The position numbers and the translations under genes were made by a program. A stretch of DNA of 64,000 nt from Cryptomeria japonica (taxonomy: Eukaryota; Streptophyta; Pinopsida; Cupressales; Cupressaceae), in NCBI RefSeq assembly GCF_030272615.1, contig NC_081408.1, positions 768,763,336 through 768,827,335 on the forward strand, read 5' to 3'. Of the stretch, positions 1 to 10,539 are shown one piece after another (position 1 is the stretch's first letter; each line of letters opens with the position of its first letter). A model generated the notes under the pieces. That model saw only the letters and a list, made by a program, of their open reading frames with translations, did not search any database and had not been told where the DNA came from.

Positions 1-206
1 GTTAAGAGGTCTGCAATCTCCACTCCATGTTGAAGTATATTTGATTCTTACATCCACATAGCATCTAAATTGGGTAGCCCTTCCCACTTGACAAGATAGT
101 GCTTGTAGACTCCTTTCCTTGTCTTCTTTACTATGTTGGTGTCCAAGATACTCTCCAACTTGATCAATTGGCTTGGTGGCAAATCACCCACCCAGTCTTC
201 ATTAAC
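1..206 (-). pseudogene. Chromodomain end of a gypsy integrase (element A)
   Basis: Read on the minus strand, this segment encodes a chromodomain-like tail: PSQLIKLESILDTN, then GVYKHYLVKWEGLPNLDA, then MWM, an in-frame TAA, and ESNILQHGVEIADLL. The Y-LVKWEGL core and following hydrophobic helix are the usual signature of the C-terminal chromodomain of some Ty3/gypsy integrases, which in the family is thought to guide insertion into chromatin. Only the last part of the integrase is present. It is joined directly and in frame, through a TAG, to the segment that should lie just before reverse transcriptase. The copy is therefore inactive. The element runs off the left edge. Confidence 0.75.
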
Positions 207-1107
207 CTATGACCTGGCAGGATCCAACCCTGGCATATCGGCATAGGACCATGCAAAATTGATTTTTACCTCTGTAAGGAAATCAATGAAATCTTGTTTC
301 TCTTTTTCTATGAGGGACTTGGCAATGAGCACATTTTGTGGGATGGCTTCAGTGCCCATGTTGATGCTATCTATTTCCTCTATCAGCAAATTTGATCTAT
401 CCTGTGGAAGGTAACCAATGGTAGGGAGGTCAAGTCCCTCATCGTCAAGTGCCTTTTCCAAGTTTTTCACTTTCGGATACGCCCTTTGTTTTTACTTTTT
501 GCTCATCCAAAGGTGCCTCAGAGAGGTTTTCACCTAAGGAATCATGTTTTTTGCTTTGATTATCTTTTTTGCGACTAAGAGCATTGACCTGACTACCAAA
601 GTTTCCCTTTTCATGAACTTGAATACCCTCTACTCTGTTACAATCTTCTAGATTTAGCATTGTCAGGAGGGTAATGAGAGCATTATCATCAACATAGATG
701 TCTAACATGGGTCTGTCTCATTGGTCCCAGTCTATGAGTTTAGAATGGATAAGATGTAGCTTGTGTGAAGTGGAAGGGGTTATGGGGGTAATGGAATAAA
801 CGTGAGTGTCAAAGAAGATATCATTTTCATATTCATAGGGCATTTTGTGGAACTCCTCTTCATCAGCACTTTCAACATCCAAAGAAGGACTTGAAGGGGC
901 ACCAACGATAGTAATCTTGGGCACCAGGGTATACCCCAAGCCTCTATTGTATTTGTAGGAGATAGGATTATGGGTGCTTTTCTTCCTTTCTCCTCTGGTC
1001 CCAGGCCGTGTCCTTTGTAACCCATTTTTTCGACTATGACTAATGCTTTTGGGTACATTTTTTTGGATATTTTTACTGGATCTTTGTCTTCTTCCTGGTA
1101 TAACCAT
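207..1107 (-). pseudogene. Gypsy protease-RT linker region (element A)
   Basis: Broken reading frames lie between the protease and the place where reverse transcriptase should begin. The strongest marker is the end nearest the left edge, where FAWSYADMPGLDP can be read; the FAWS-DMPGLDP motif usually sits immediately before the RT domain of plant Ty3/gypsy elements. At least two frame changes separate this piece from the protease at higher coordinates (near 965 and between 445 and 708). No RT, RNase H or integrase core follows; the sequence goes straight into a chromodomain. The linker is acidic and low in complexity, as is common for these elements. Confidence 0.65.
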
Positions 1108-1994
1108 GAAGAGACATCTGCATCAAGGCTTTCCTCATCAAGTGGACCCCATTGTTGGAAGGTGGTATTTTGGCATTCCATGACTGGTTTTGGGTCTTTT
1201 TTGAGTTCTTTAGGTTTGCCGAATGACTTAGGAGACAAGGGGAGGTTGCCTATTAAGAAGACATCCTCTAATTTGTACTCTCCACAACCATTATCCAAGA
1301 TCTTGATTTGAGTATCTGGTTGGGATGAAGTGGAGGCAACATTTGTTGTGTCAGATGGAGGCATTGATGAGGGTCTATTTAGTGGACAATGATATGGATG
1401 CTTCCCCTCTAGGAGTTTGCAATATTGAAACAGTTGGGGATCACCTTTGATAGTGATCTCTCTTCCATTAAAGGGGAATTCGATGCATTGGTGATAGGTG
1501 GAGGGTACGACTTGCAAGGAATGAATCCATGGCCGACCGAGGAGAATGTTGTAGGGGAGATCAAGATCTATTACTTGGCAAGGGGTTTCAATTGTAATAG
1601 GGCCCACTTGAAGAGGTAAGGTGATCATGCCCTTCGAAACTCTCTCTACATCATCATATGCTTTTATGGTGATTCTTCCCGATGTGTCTACCAGGTCCTT
1701 AAAAAGTCCCAATTATTTTATTAATTTGTATGTACACAGATTAAGCCTAGATCCACCATCTATCAAAATACATTTGACCTTGTGTTTTTGGATAAGGGCT
1801 TCAATATGCAAAGGCTTATTGTGGTCTCCATCTGCGGGTGTATCATTGGAGGTGAATACAAGGTGTTGTTGGGCGGCAAGGTTTCCAATGAGAGCTTGGA
1901 ATTGAGTAGCATTGATGTTATCAGGAATGCAGGACTCAAGGAGGGATTGTTCCAAAATTTCCTTATGTACAGGGGAAGTCTTGAGAAGTTCCAA
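780..1994 (-). pseudogene. Gypsy retropepsin with G-patch-like tail (element A)
   Basis: Minus-strand retroviral-type aspartic protease of a Tat-like Ty3/gypsy element, which in the family processes the Gag-Pol polyprotein. The catalytic loop reads ILIDGGSRLNLC (about 1730-1765), a D-G-G-S variant of D-S/T-G. The second signature, LPYNILLGRPWIHS, follows about 50 residues later in the family order. An in-frame stop at about 1713 splits the two. Downstream, MGYKGHGLGPEEKGRK resembles a G-patch, a glycine-rich RNA-binding motif found after the protease in some retroelements. The frame then shifts near 965. Gag is upstream and a deleted pol downstream, so this is a dead copy. Confidence 0.75.
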
Positions 1995-2133
1995 AATGGA
2001 AATCTAGGCGGGGGTCTTTCCAAGTTGGTCCAGGAGGTCATATCGATGGGTGGAAGACATGGGTGGGGGGTTGGGTGGAAGACATGGGTGGGGGGTTTGG
2101 TGGGGGAGGAACTCCTTGGCCGGTGACTTTTCC

Positions 2134-2700
2134 TCAATGTGTGGTTACATTACAATCATTTTGGGAGGTGGAAGGCATGGCACCTTGGATGATTATCCTA
2201 GCAGGGTTTGGTCTGCTTTGGGGAGGAGGAGGATTAACTCCTTGGACAGTTATGACGTTAACATGGTTGTCTACGGGCTCGATGCGACCTACTAAAGAGT
2301 CAAAGCCGATTATGTGATTGGTATAGTCATATTTCACAGCGTTAGATGATGAGCCTTTTCCTTTATCATGCTTCGGGAAGGGTTATTGGTACATTTTAAG
2401 TTTGTCATTGTTGTTACTAGGTTTTGTGTTTGCTACCTCAATCTCACCCCTATCAATGAGATCTTGCATGTAAATTTTAAGCTTCATACACTTTTGTGTA
2501 TCATGTCCCTTGATACAATGGTATTCACAATACTCATTTTCATTATGCCATCTCTACTTAGGTTGATTGGGGTCAAACGAGTGAGTGATTGGAAACACCA
2601 CCGCACCTGCTTGGACAAGTTTTTGAAACACCATTTCAATAGGCTCACCAAGAGGAGTGAAGTCTCTTGGAGCTCTATTATTCGATCAGGGTGGTCGTCC
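2134..2700 (-). pseudogene. Tat-type CHHC zinc knuckle and gag C-terminus (element A)
   Basis: On the minus strand at about 2470-2560 the translation reads YCEYHCIKGHDTQKC followed by MKLKIYMQDLIDRGEIE. The spacing C-X2-H-X4-H-X4-C is the variant nucleic-acid-binding knuckle characteristic of the Tat/Ogre branch of plant Ty3/gypsy, rather than the C-X2-C-X4-H-X4-C knuckle of most other elements. It lies between the capsid-like Gag domain and the protease, in the expected order, and all four ligands are intact. The rest (2134-2337) is a proline-rich spacer. Stops separate this piece from the main gag frame. This motif is the best evidence for the lineage assignment of element A. Confidence 0.75.
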
Positions 2701-4310
2701 CTAGACTGAAACATTGTTGTGAGGTTTTTGTGAGTGATTTTGGTTGTTTTGATTGTTAAATTGATGATTGTTGGTGGTGGGTTTTGGGGGAGCAGCCACT
2801 GTTTGGACCCATTTTGCATCAGTTACACCATCGTTGACCATATTTTTGTTTTTAGACCAAAATTTTGGCTTGTCGTTATGATAAGAGGAAGAACTTTTTG
2901 TTGATTTCTGGTAATGTTTCAAGGTTCCTTCCCCCAACAAGACACGCTCGAGAGTGGGGCCCTTATCGGTCAATTTTTGGAAGGATTTGATACATTGGGA
3001 CGTCAACAGTCTTGAAAGTTTGGGGACCAAGTTCTTTTGAAATAACTCAATTTGATGTTGTTCTAGCATGTCCCACTGGAATTTCTTGATAAGATGTCGC
3101 CATCTTTGTAGGAAGTTGGCGAAAGTCTCTCCGGGCCTTTGTTTTGTGTTACATAGGTCCATCATAGAAACATCATTAGCCATGTTGTAAGCATCGTGGG
3201 CTACAAATTTCTCTGCCAAGTCCAAAAAGGAGACTATGGAGCCTCGTGGTAGAGATGAGAACCATACCAAGGCATCTCCTGTGAGACTCTTGGGAAAGAG
3301 TCTGCGAAGATATAGGTCACTATAGGAAACTTCTTGGCATAAGATGTGAAATTCCCAGACATGGTCGTGGAGGTCTCCTTTTCCCTCATACTTGGTGAAT
3401 TTAGGGATCTCAAATCCTGGAGGGTAAGGTGCAACTGATATAGACGGGTCATAAGGACAAGGACATAATTCGTCAAATGAGTATGGTTTCCTCTTATTAG
3501 TCCCTTCTTTCATGTCCTTGATGATATTTTTCATGTCTTGAATTTCCTTGATGAGGTCTTGTTGTCGACTTTGATAATGATGAATTGTATTTTCCCCAAG
3601 GATTGGATGAGTCAAGGAAGGTGTACCACCACCAATGTATTGATATGAGGAGGAGGTAGGAATATGAGATGTGATGATTGATGTCATCAGGATTTGAGTG
3701 ATAGTTGGTTGTGGACCATAAATGTTGTGACGGGATTGAATGCGGCCCGGATATAGTTTGCAATATTGTTGACAAGAAGCGAAGTTTGTGGAACAGAAAT
3801 ATGTGGTTGAATGGAAGGAGGTGGTATAGCAGCATGTTGGAGAATAGATGAGATTGGATTTGATAGTGGTATGGATGGTAAGGAGGAAGAAGATGGAATG
3901 GAGACCAAGGTGGGAGGTGCCATGGGTGGTATTGATTGAGTTTAGATGATTTATGGGGCTGAAATTGATTGAATTTGAGCATCAGGTGCAGAATTTTGTA
4001 AGGGGGCGAGGTCTCCTTGTGGTTGTTGGCTGAGAGTGGATTTATCAAATTCAAGCGGAAGTTGAGCTCCATTTTCAAGGAGAGTTTTTAGAAGTGTCAT
4101 AGGATTATGTTGGATGAATTTTTCAATAATCTCTTGGTTGTAGGAATCCACTAATAAAGTTTGCACTTCTGGAGAGAGTTCATCTTGGCTAACCATATTA
4201 GGATTTTGGCTTTGATCTTGATTGCTAGGTTGCCCACTTTGTGTAGGGTTGTGTGTGGGATCTTCATATAAGACACTAATGTCTGGCATGCCATATTGGT
4301 GTTCAACCAT
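2701..4310 (-). pseudogene. Gypsy Gag (capsid-like) polyprotein, degraded (element A)
   Basis: Minus-strand Gag of the Tat-like element. The 328-residue piece at 2701-3687 contains a retrotransposon Gag domain: CPCPYDPSI, then PPGFEIPKFTKYEGKGDLHD, then LTGDALVWFSSLP and SFLDLAEKF. This matches the family pattern of a hydrophobic helix, a Trp-containing LP motif and a following helix, and should form the capsid lattice. The N-terminus probably starts at the ATG at 4310 (MVEHQYGMPD); it continues through 3951 and 3687-3923 in one frame with stops, then changes frame near 3687. The N-terminal part is Q/P/S-rich. Proper order relative to the knuckle and protease is kept, but the breaks make it non-functional. 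Confidence 0.75.
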
Positions 4311-5362
4311 CTTTTTCTTTTGAGATCAAGTTGTGACCATACACGAATAACCTTAGAAGAGCTTGGAGTAAGAAAATCTTTGATGAAAGGACTTGGCAAG
4401 ATTTTTGTGGAATTTGGATTTTGTCTTTGATGACAAAGGATTTTTTTTATTGGTGGGGTTCTTGGATTAGAGCCAGGATTTGATTAGGATTAACATCTTA
4501 GTCCTTGGATGAGGATTTTAGGTGGTAGATGAAACCGCAAGCAAGGTAATAACCAAGTTGGGTAGGATTTAGACCTTGGAATGATGATTAAAAAGCCTCT
4601 CTTCCACCAAGGGTTGACTAATGACCCTAAGCAAAGTAAAGGTGTGAGTTAAGAGTCTTGCTCAACTCAAAAAGGATTAGGCAAAAGGTACTTGGAGAGG
4701 ATTCTTCTTCAAGCATGAGAGCCAATTGATTAATGATGAGGTCTAAATGAAACTTCACAAGGCATGTAACCTTAACGTGAGGTTAAATTGGATTAAAGGA
4801 TGATTGGATCTAGATTTTGATAATTGATTTGATAGTGGTGGGAGATTGATTTGATGTGCTAAGTCCTTAGGAAATTTGAGAATGATTGATTGAGGAGGTG
4901 TGATAGCGATGACTTAGAAGAAACTTGATGGAACATGACTCAAAGAGGATCGATTTGAATGGAAAGTTGTATGAAGGGACACGACCACCCTGATTTTGAC
5001 GATAGTTGGTGTTTTGAAGGATGAATCTAAACCTTGATGGAGAGCATGGACTCTTAGTTTTTTCACTCGGGCTTATGAGACATGAGACGGATGGAGTTTG
5101 GGCACAATTTTGGACTTTGTGGGGTAAGGACTTGGATAATTGTTTATGTCTTGACAAGTGTTTTTGCAAAGTTTTTGGGATTAGTGATGTGTTTTTAGTC
5201 TACTCTTGGAAAGTATGTACCAAACAAAGAAAACACAACGATCAAATGCATATTATCTCAAAGACACTCATGCTCATACACAAGATTCTTAAGGCTGGGA
5301 AGGACAGTAGTCATTGGATCCCAATTGGTTTCCCAGCTATGCTTACCTAGAGCGGACACTTA
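4311..5362 (-). other. Untranslated leader of gypsy element A (truncated)
   Basis: No gene seen. The segment at 5285-5362 matches the leader of element B around 46225-46310 in inverted orientation: shared are a block meaning 'gctctaggtaagcatagctg' and 'ggaaaccaattgggatcc'. The leader joins the LTR without a primer binding site, so roughly 1.4 kb of leader present in element B is missing here. The rest is AT-rich sequence between leader and the first gag codon. Confidence 0.6.
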
Positions 5363-6260
5363 GATTAAAACATGAAACATGTATAAAACCACATAAAACA
5401 TAAAGATAATGCTTATACCTTGCTATCTTTACCTCTCCCTCGGATTGAGCTTGATGAAGTGAAGGCGCCTCTTGATGATGCTCCACTTGATGTGCTCCTT
5501 TGATTGATTTGGATGTGGAATGCTCTCCTTTGTGATCAACAAGATAAATTGATGGATTTAATTTGGATTAGAAGATTAAGGATGCATGGATTTGATAGAG
5601 GATTGTGAAGAGGATGAGAGAATAAATAGGCAGCATGAAAATGCATGAGAAGTGGATATGTATGATTTGTGAGGAAAATAGGCTCCAATTTATAGATTGG
5701 AGAAGGCCAATGGAGGGCCAAGATTGATTTGATTATGAAGGGTTGAGATTGATTTTAGATAGAAGGCATGGATCAAGGGTGCCTTGGGAAAATAAACATG
5801 AATATAAAATTCCTTTAGAAAAAGGGGGGAGGAATTTGAATTTCAAACTTGAGGAATTAAAAATTCCAAAATAAGGATGCATTGAGGGATTCAAAGAAAT
5901 TTGAATTTCTTTGAGAGACTCAATGTTGATGTGACATGAGTGGGAATTAAAAATAGGAGAATAATGATAAGCATGATTATGATAGATTCAAGAAGGATTA
6001 ATTGGGTTGAGTGGGATTAGGAAAAATGATTTGTAGGAATCACATGACTAGGTTAATTAATTAAAATTAATTAATTGAGTGGGTTTAGAGGAATAGGGGA
6101 ATAATTAATTTATTTGATAAATTAATTATTGGACAATAGTGACAAGATTAATTAAATTAGATTTAATTGATTCTGAGAGGAATAAGGATAACACAATTAA
6201 AGTCAATTAATTATGTTGATAGGCTTAAATTAATTAAATATTAATTTTAGGTGTCTACAT
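5363..6260 (-). mobile_element. LTR of gypsy element A (5' LTR, 3'-truncated)
   Basis: Read on the minus strand the LTR begins TGTAGACACCTAAAATTAAT at 6260 and aligns almost base for base with the plus-strand LTR at 50701-51661. A TATA box (TATAAAT on the minus strand, 5688-5694) lies in the expected place. The homology stops at about 5363, around 90 bp before the LTR end known from the other copy; it then passes straight into leader sequence, so the last part of the LTR and the primer site are deleted. The flank immediately beyond 6260 is the 20-bp-word array, so the element inserted into that array. Confidence 0.8.
5688..5694 (-). promoter_or_regulatory. TATA box in LTR A
   Basis: TATAAAT on the minus strand, in the pol II promoter position within the LTR. 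The near-identical LTR at 50701 carries a mutated version (TATACTT, about 51267). Confidence 0.5.
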
Positions 6261-6465
6261 GGGGTCCTAAGGGGTTGTAGGAGACCATATGACCCCTTAA
6301 GACACCATATGACCCCTAACAGCACCATATGGTGTCCTAAGGGGTCATAAGGTGTCCTAGGGGTCATAGGACACCATAAGACACATAAAGACACCATATG
6401 GTGTCTTAAGGGCTCGTAGGACACCATGTAACCCTTAGATCACAATATAACCCCTAACAACATCT
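6261..6465. repeat. 20-bp-word array, part 1 (left of copia insertion)
   Basis: Tandem and inverted repetition of GGGGTCATATGGTGTCCTAA and its reverse complement, with point changes. The words meet at the palindromes CCATATGG and CCTAAGG. The array continues at 13744 after the copia element; the two parts together were one array of about 0.7 kb. Confidence 0.9.
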
Positions 6466-7869
6466 TGTTGGATATCATTGGCATATGATGAACCGGCATG
6501 TTGATATGATGATAATGTATGTTGGCATTGATGTCAATAAGTTCAAGAGGACCGGTACGAAGAAGTATGAGGAGATGCAGTGAACCAGTGTCAGGGTTTC
6601 ACTAAGTGTGACTACTGGTTGGTAGCCTCAGCTCTAGGGTTATCGGTTTGGTGATCCAGCTTGTGCGATGCAACCGATGATACTCTATGATGAGTTAGCT
6701 AAGAGATGTGAATGAGATCGAGGTGCCACATCATCTTTGTGCACGTGAAGGATTTCCTTGAGGATCTTGCATGAGAAGATTGACCACGTTTGAAGTCTAC
6801 CTCGGGAATGATCATTCTTCTTAGTAGTATGAGAAGAGAGTGTGATGGGTTACTAATTCCCATGTCCGGTCATGAGTGACTGATGCAGATTGTCTTGTGA
6901 TCTATTTGAAATTGTAATACTCTATGCAATGTGTTTGGACGGTCAGGATTGGACCGCCTGTGTTGTAAACCTAAGATGCTTAGTGTTTAGGGTTTATGCT
7001 ACTGACCTAACTATTGTTTATAAGGTCAATGATGTTTGTTATTGTAAAGTTGTTGGAAAATATTATGTGTGTGTATCCAAGTGATGAGATACTTGCCAGA
7101 CCAATGAGTGGAGAACTGTAGAGTGTGATTGTAGAGTAGAGAGGAATTGAAAAGGATCTGCCTTGGCATGTAGTCCTGTTATCATATCAGAGGTTTACCT
7201 ATTGTCTTCTAATCATTTCAACAGTTGGAAAATCCCTTTACCGGGTAGCTTTAACAGGCTTATTGTAAAACCTGTAACCAGCTGACTCAAGATCATTGAG
7301 TTCTTCAAATCCTTTAGCGAGGTAACCTTTAGTAGGGTATATAGCCATCCCTTAACTGGGTGATCTCTAACAGGATCGCTTCCTAACAGAACCTTATTGT
7401 AAAGTCTTTATCTGGACTTGGCTCCTAACAGGATGAGCTTCAAAAGAGTTTAAAACAAGCTTGTGGGTATTCATCCCCACCGTGGTTTTTCCCATTTGGG
7501 TTTTCACGTGAAAAATTTGTGTGTTATGTGTTATGCATTTTTCATTTGATGTTTATGAATTATTTGGTTGAAAGATTATGCATGCAAAGTTAATAGGTTA
7601 TGGTATTACTAGTACACCACATGCATATGTTTATGGGTGAAGTTGATATCAAGTATTGATTGTATTTGAAGTGTTCAGACTTATCAGTTTATGGTGTTTG
7701 ATGTCTTACTGTGTTTAACCAGTATTGTCATGGTTAAGTTCAGTAATGGTGACAACCAGTTGGTATTGCTTTAACTAGATAAGTTGTAAAGAATTTTTTG
7801 TTGTTGTCTGTACTGATTCACCCCCCCTCAGTACTAGTTGGGGTATCTGTTGTTCATCATTATTCATCA
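6466..7869 (+). repeat. 5' LTR of copia element (6466-13743)
   Basis: 1404 bp, TG...CA ends, aligned along its length with the 3' LTR. Contains the conserved late segment ACAAGCTTGTGGGTATTC and the C-run before the LTR end. Confidence 0.92.
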
Positions 7870-7871
7870 AT

Positions 7872-7883
7872 TGGTATCAAAGC
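7872..7883 (+). other. tRNA-iMet primer binding site
   Basis: TGGTATCAAAGC two bases after the 5' LTR; complementary to the 3' end of plant initiator tRNA-Met with one change from the usual TGGTATCAGAGC. This primes minus-strand cDNA in copia elements. Confidence 0.85.
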
Positions 7884-7940
7884 TCCTCCAGGTCCTTGGT
7901 GATATAAGCTTAACTACTTGAGGTAAAAGATCTTGTTGTA

Positions 7941-8990
7941 ATGATGAAGAGGGAAGGTCCTAAGTTTAATAGAGATAACTTTAAGAAATGGAAGGACAGA
8001 ATGAAGATTTACATCAAGAGTATGGGTGCTCAACACTGGAGCTATGTTGAGAATACCTATGTGGCTCCCACTGGCACTCTGACTGATGATCAGAAGAGAG
8101 AGATCTAGGAAAATGGGCAAGTCATGGAAGCTCTTATCAATAGCCTATTGGATATTGAGTTTATTGATGTACAAGAGGAAATGCCTAAGGATGTATGGGA
8201 TGCATTGGAAAACATCTATGGTGGTGATGAGCATGTAAAGCAAGCTAAGGAAGAAAGCCTTAGAGGTAAATTTGAAGATATGAGGATGGTTGAAGGTGAG
8301 ACCATTCAGTAGTATGGCATTAGGATAAAAACTGTGGTTGGTGATATCAAAAGCGTTGATGGAACTATTGATGATACCACTATTGTTAGTAAAGTCCTTA
8401 GATCATTGTTACCAATTTATGCTATCAGAGTTGTTGCTATCCAGGAACTAAGGTCTATTGATAAAACCAAGGTATCCTTAGATTCTATTATTGCAAAGTT
8501 AACTGCATATGAGTTGAATAGCTATGATGGCAGTGTTCAGAAGACCGAGTCAGCCTTTAAAGTATCTACTGTACCATCTAGAAAAGGAAAAGAAACTAGT
8601 ACCAGTTATGAATCCAGACAATGAAGAGATATGGATGGTGAAGAGATTTTGATGGAATTCGAAGCTCTTCTTGCTAAAAGACTTCCGAAGGGAACTAGAA
8701 AATATAGAGGTAAACTTCCTTTGAAATGTTTTTCCTACAACATGATAGGACATATAGCTGTTAATTGTCCTAACAATGACAATAAGGATAAACCGGAGAG
8801 GTTTAGAAAGTATAAAGGAGGAAATAGAAGAAATTGTCTAGTTGTTGTGGATGAAGGTGTCACTGATGAAGAATTAGAAGATGAAGAAAATGAAGACATA
8901 GTGTTTGTAGCAGCAAAGGAAGAAGTGTCCGACAAGAAAGCTCTTGTCTCTCGCATTGACAACTCTAATGAGTGGATTATAGATAGTGGG
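7941..8990 (+). pseudogene. Copia Gag with CCHC knuckle remnant
   Basis: Gag part of the copia polyprotein. The probable start is ATG at 7941 (MMKREGPKFNRDNFKKWKD), a typical copia Gag opening. It runs through QVMEALINSLLDIEF and KDVWDALENIYGGDEHVKQ, the usual UBN2-type capsid helices. The zinc knuckle at about 8728-8775 reads CFSYNMIGHIAVNC, where the second ligand Cys is Tyr, so the knuckle should not bind zinc. In-frame stops occur at about 8108 and 8312 (both TAG where relatives have Gln) and 8623 (TGA). An acidic stretch (EDEENEDIVF) leads into the protease. No upstream promoter other than the LTR is seen. Confidence 0.85.
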
Positions 8991-9274
8991 TGTTCTCAAC
9001 ACATGACTGGTGACTGGAGAAAGTTTCTATTTCTGGAAGAATATGATGGAGGTGTTGTCAGATTTGGCAATGATGCACCATGCTTGGTGAAAGGTAAAGG
9101 ATCCATCTCACTGAATGGAAAGAGCAATGCAAATGATGTCTACTAGGTAGAAGGTCTTAAGCATAACTTGTTAAGTGTTGCTCAGCTGAATAACAAAGGA
9201 CTAGTTCTGGAATTCAAGGTGAAGTCTGCAGTATAATTGGGAAGAGTGGTGAACTTATTTCCACCGATAAGTAG
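8960..9274 (+). pseudogene. Copia aspartic protease
   Basis: The motif NEWIIDSGCSQHMTGD (about 8968-9015) is the copia protease active site, with intact Asp-Ser-Gly. It continues as KFLFLEEYDGGVVRFGNDAPC and GKGSISLNGK, then an in-frame TAG at about 9146 and EGLKHNLLSVAQL. A frameshift near 9215 and a further TAG at about 9272 separate it from integrase. In active relatives this protease cleaves the single Gag-Pol polyprotein; here the frame is broken. Confidence 0.85.
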
Positions 9275-10266
9275 ATGAGAGGTAATCTATTTCAGTTGAA
9301 TGCCAAGATAAGTCGGTGTCTAATGGCTAAGTTTGATGATAGTTGGATATGGCATAGGAGACTCTGTCATATGAACTTTGACAATATTGTTAAAGCTGGT
9401 AAGATCAAGGCGGTAAGAGGATTACCTTTGCTGAGCAAACCTGAGAATTCTTTGTGCAGAGAATGTCAACTTGGGAAGATGTCGTCCTCAACTTTTAAAG
9501 GTAAGTCTTTCTCAGCAAAAAATTTACTTGATCTTGTGCATACTGATTTGTGTGGTCCTATGAAAACTAGAAGTATTTAGGGAGATAGGTATTTTATTAT
9601 TCTTACTAATGACTTCTCAAGAATGATGTGGGTCACATTCTTGAAAGATAAGTCTAAAGCATTTGGAAAGTTCAAAGCTTTCAGAGCATTAGTAGAGAAA
9701 GAAAGTGGTAAAAAGATAAAATGTCTGAGAACTAATCAAGGAGGAGAATTCACTTCTAATGAATTCAATAAGTACTGTGAAGATAACTGTATCAAGAGGC
9801 AGTTGTCTGCCCCAAGGACACCACAACAGAATGGCATAGTAGAAAGAAATAACAGGTTTGTAGTTGAAGCGGCTAGAACAATGTTGATCCAAGGAAAGGT
9901 TGCTCACACCTTTTGGAGAGAAGCGGTGAGCACTGCAGTCTATACTATGAATTGGGTACTTATCAAGAAAGACAAAGATAAAACTCCTTATGAGTATTGG
10001 ACCGGGAAAACTCCCACTGTGAGTTACTTTAAAGTGTTTGGTAGTAAGTGCTATATCAAGAGAGGTGAGCATTTGAGAAAATTTGATGCAAAATGTGATG
10101 AAGGAATATTTATGGGATATTCCACTAAGAGCAAAGCTCTCAAGTGCTATTACAATAGAACACAAAAGATTGTTGAAAGTATCAATGTCAGGGTTGATGA
10201 ATGCCCTGAGGAACTAGAGGAAACATGCAGTGAAGAAGTGGAAGATGAACCATGTATAGCCTTCTA
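9275..10266 (+). pseudogene. Copia integrase
   Basis: Zinc-binding N-terminus WHRRLCHMNFDNI with CRECQLGK (an HHCC arrangement), then the catalytic core. The first Asp is in HTDLCGP. The second should be in RTDQGGEF but reads RTNQGGEF, an Asp-to-Asn change at a catalytic position. The Glu is kept in PQQNGIVERNN. The C-terminal region WTGKTPTVSYFKVFGSKCYI matches the copia pattern. One in-frame TAG (about 9578) splits the N-terminus from the core and another ends the frame at 10265. With the second Asp changed, strand transfer would be expected to fail even without the stops. Confidence 0.88.
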
Positions 10267-10539
10267 GGAACTGGTTAAGAAAGAAACTTGTAAAGATCTT
10301 AGTGTTCTTGTACCAGTAGAAGCTGTAGTAAGAGAAGAAGAAGAGGTAAGTGAAGAAGAAGAAGAAAATATAGCAAATCGGGCTAGATTTATTCCTAGAT
10401 ATGTGAAGCTACATCATGATTCAAAGCAAATCATAGGAGATAAAGATGCATGGATACTCACAAGAAGAAAAGTGAAGGAGAACTCTTGCATGATTTCTGA
10501 ATTTGAACCCAAGACTTCCAGAGAAGGTCTTATAGATGA

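Noticed and set aside
6230-6427. 65-codon frame on the minus strand across the array
   Set aside because: Repeats of one peptide word dictated by the 20-bp repeat; not a gene.
6261-6465. CRISPR-like array
   Set aside because: No fixed repeat plus unique spacer pattern; words occur in both orientations without spacers, in a plant nuclear context.
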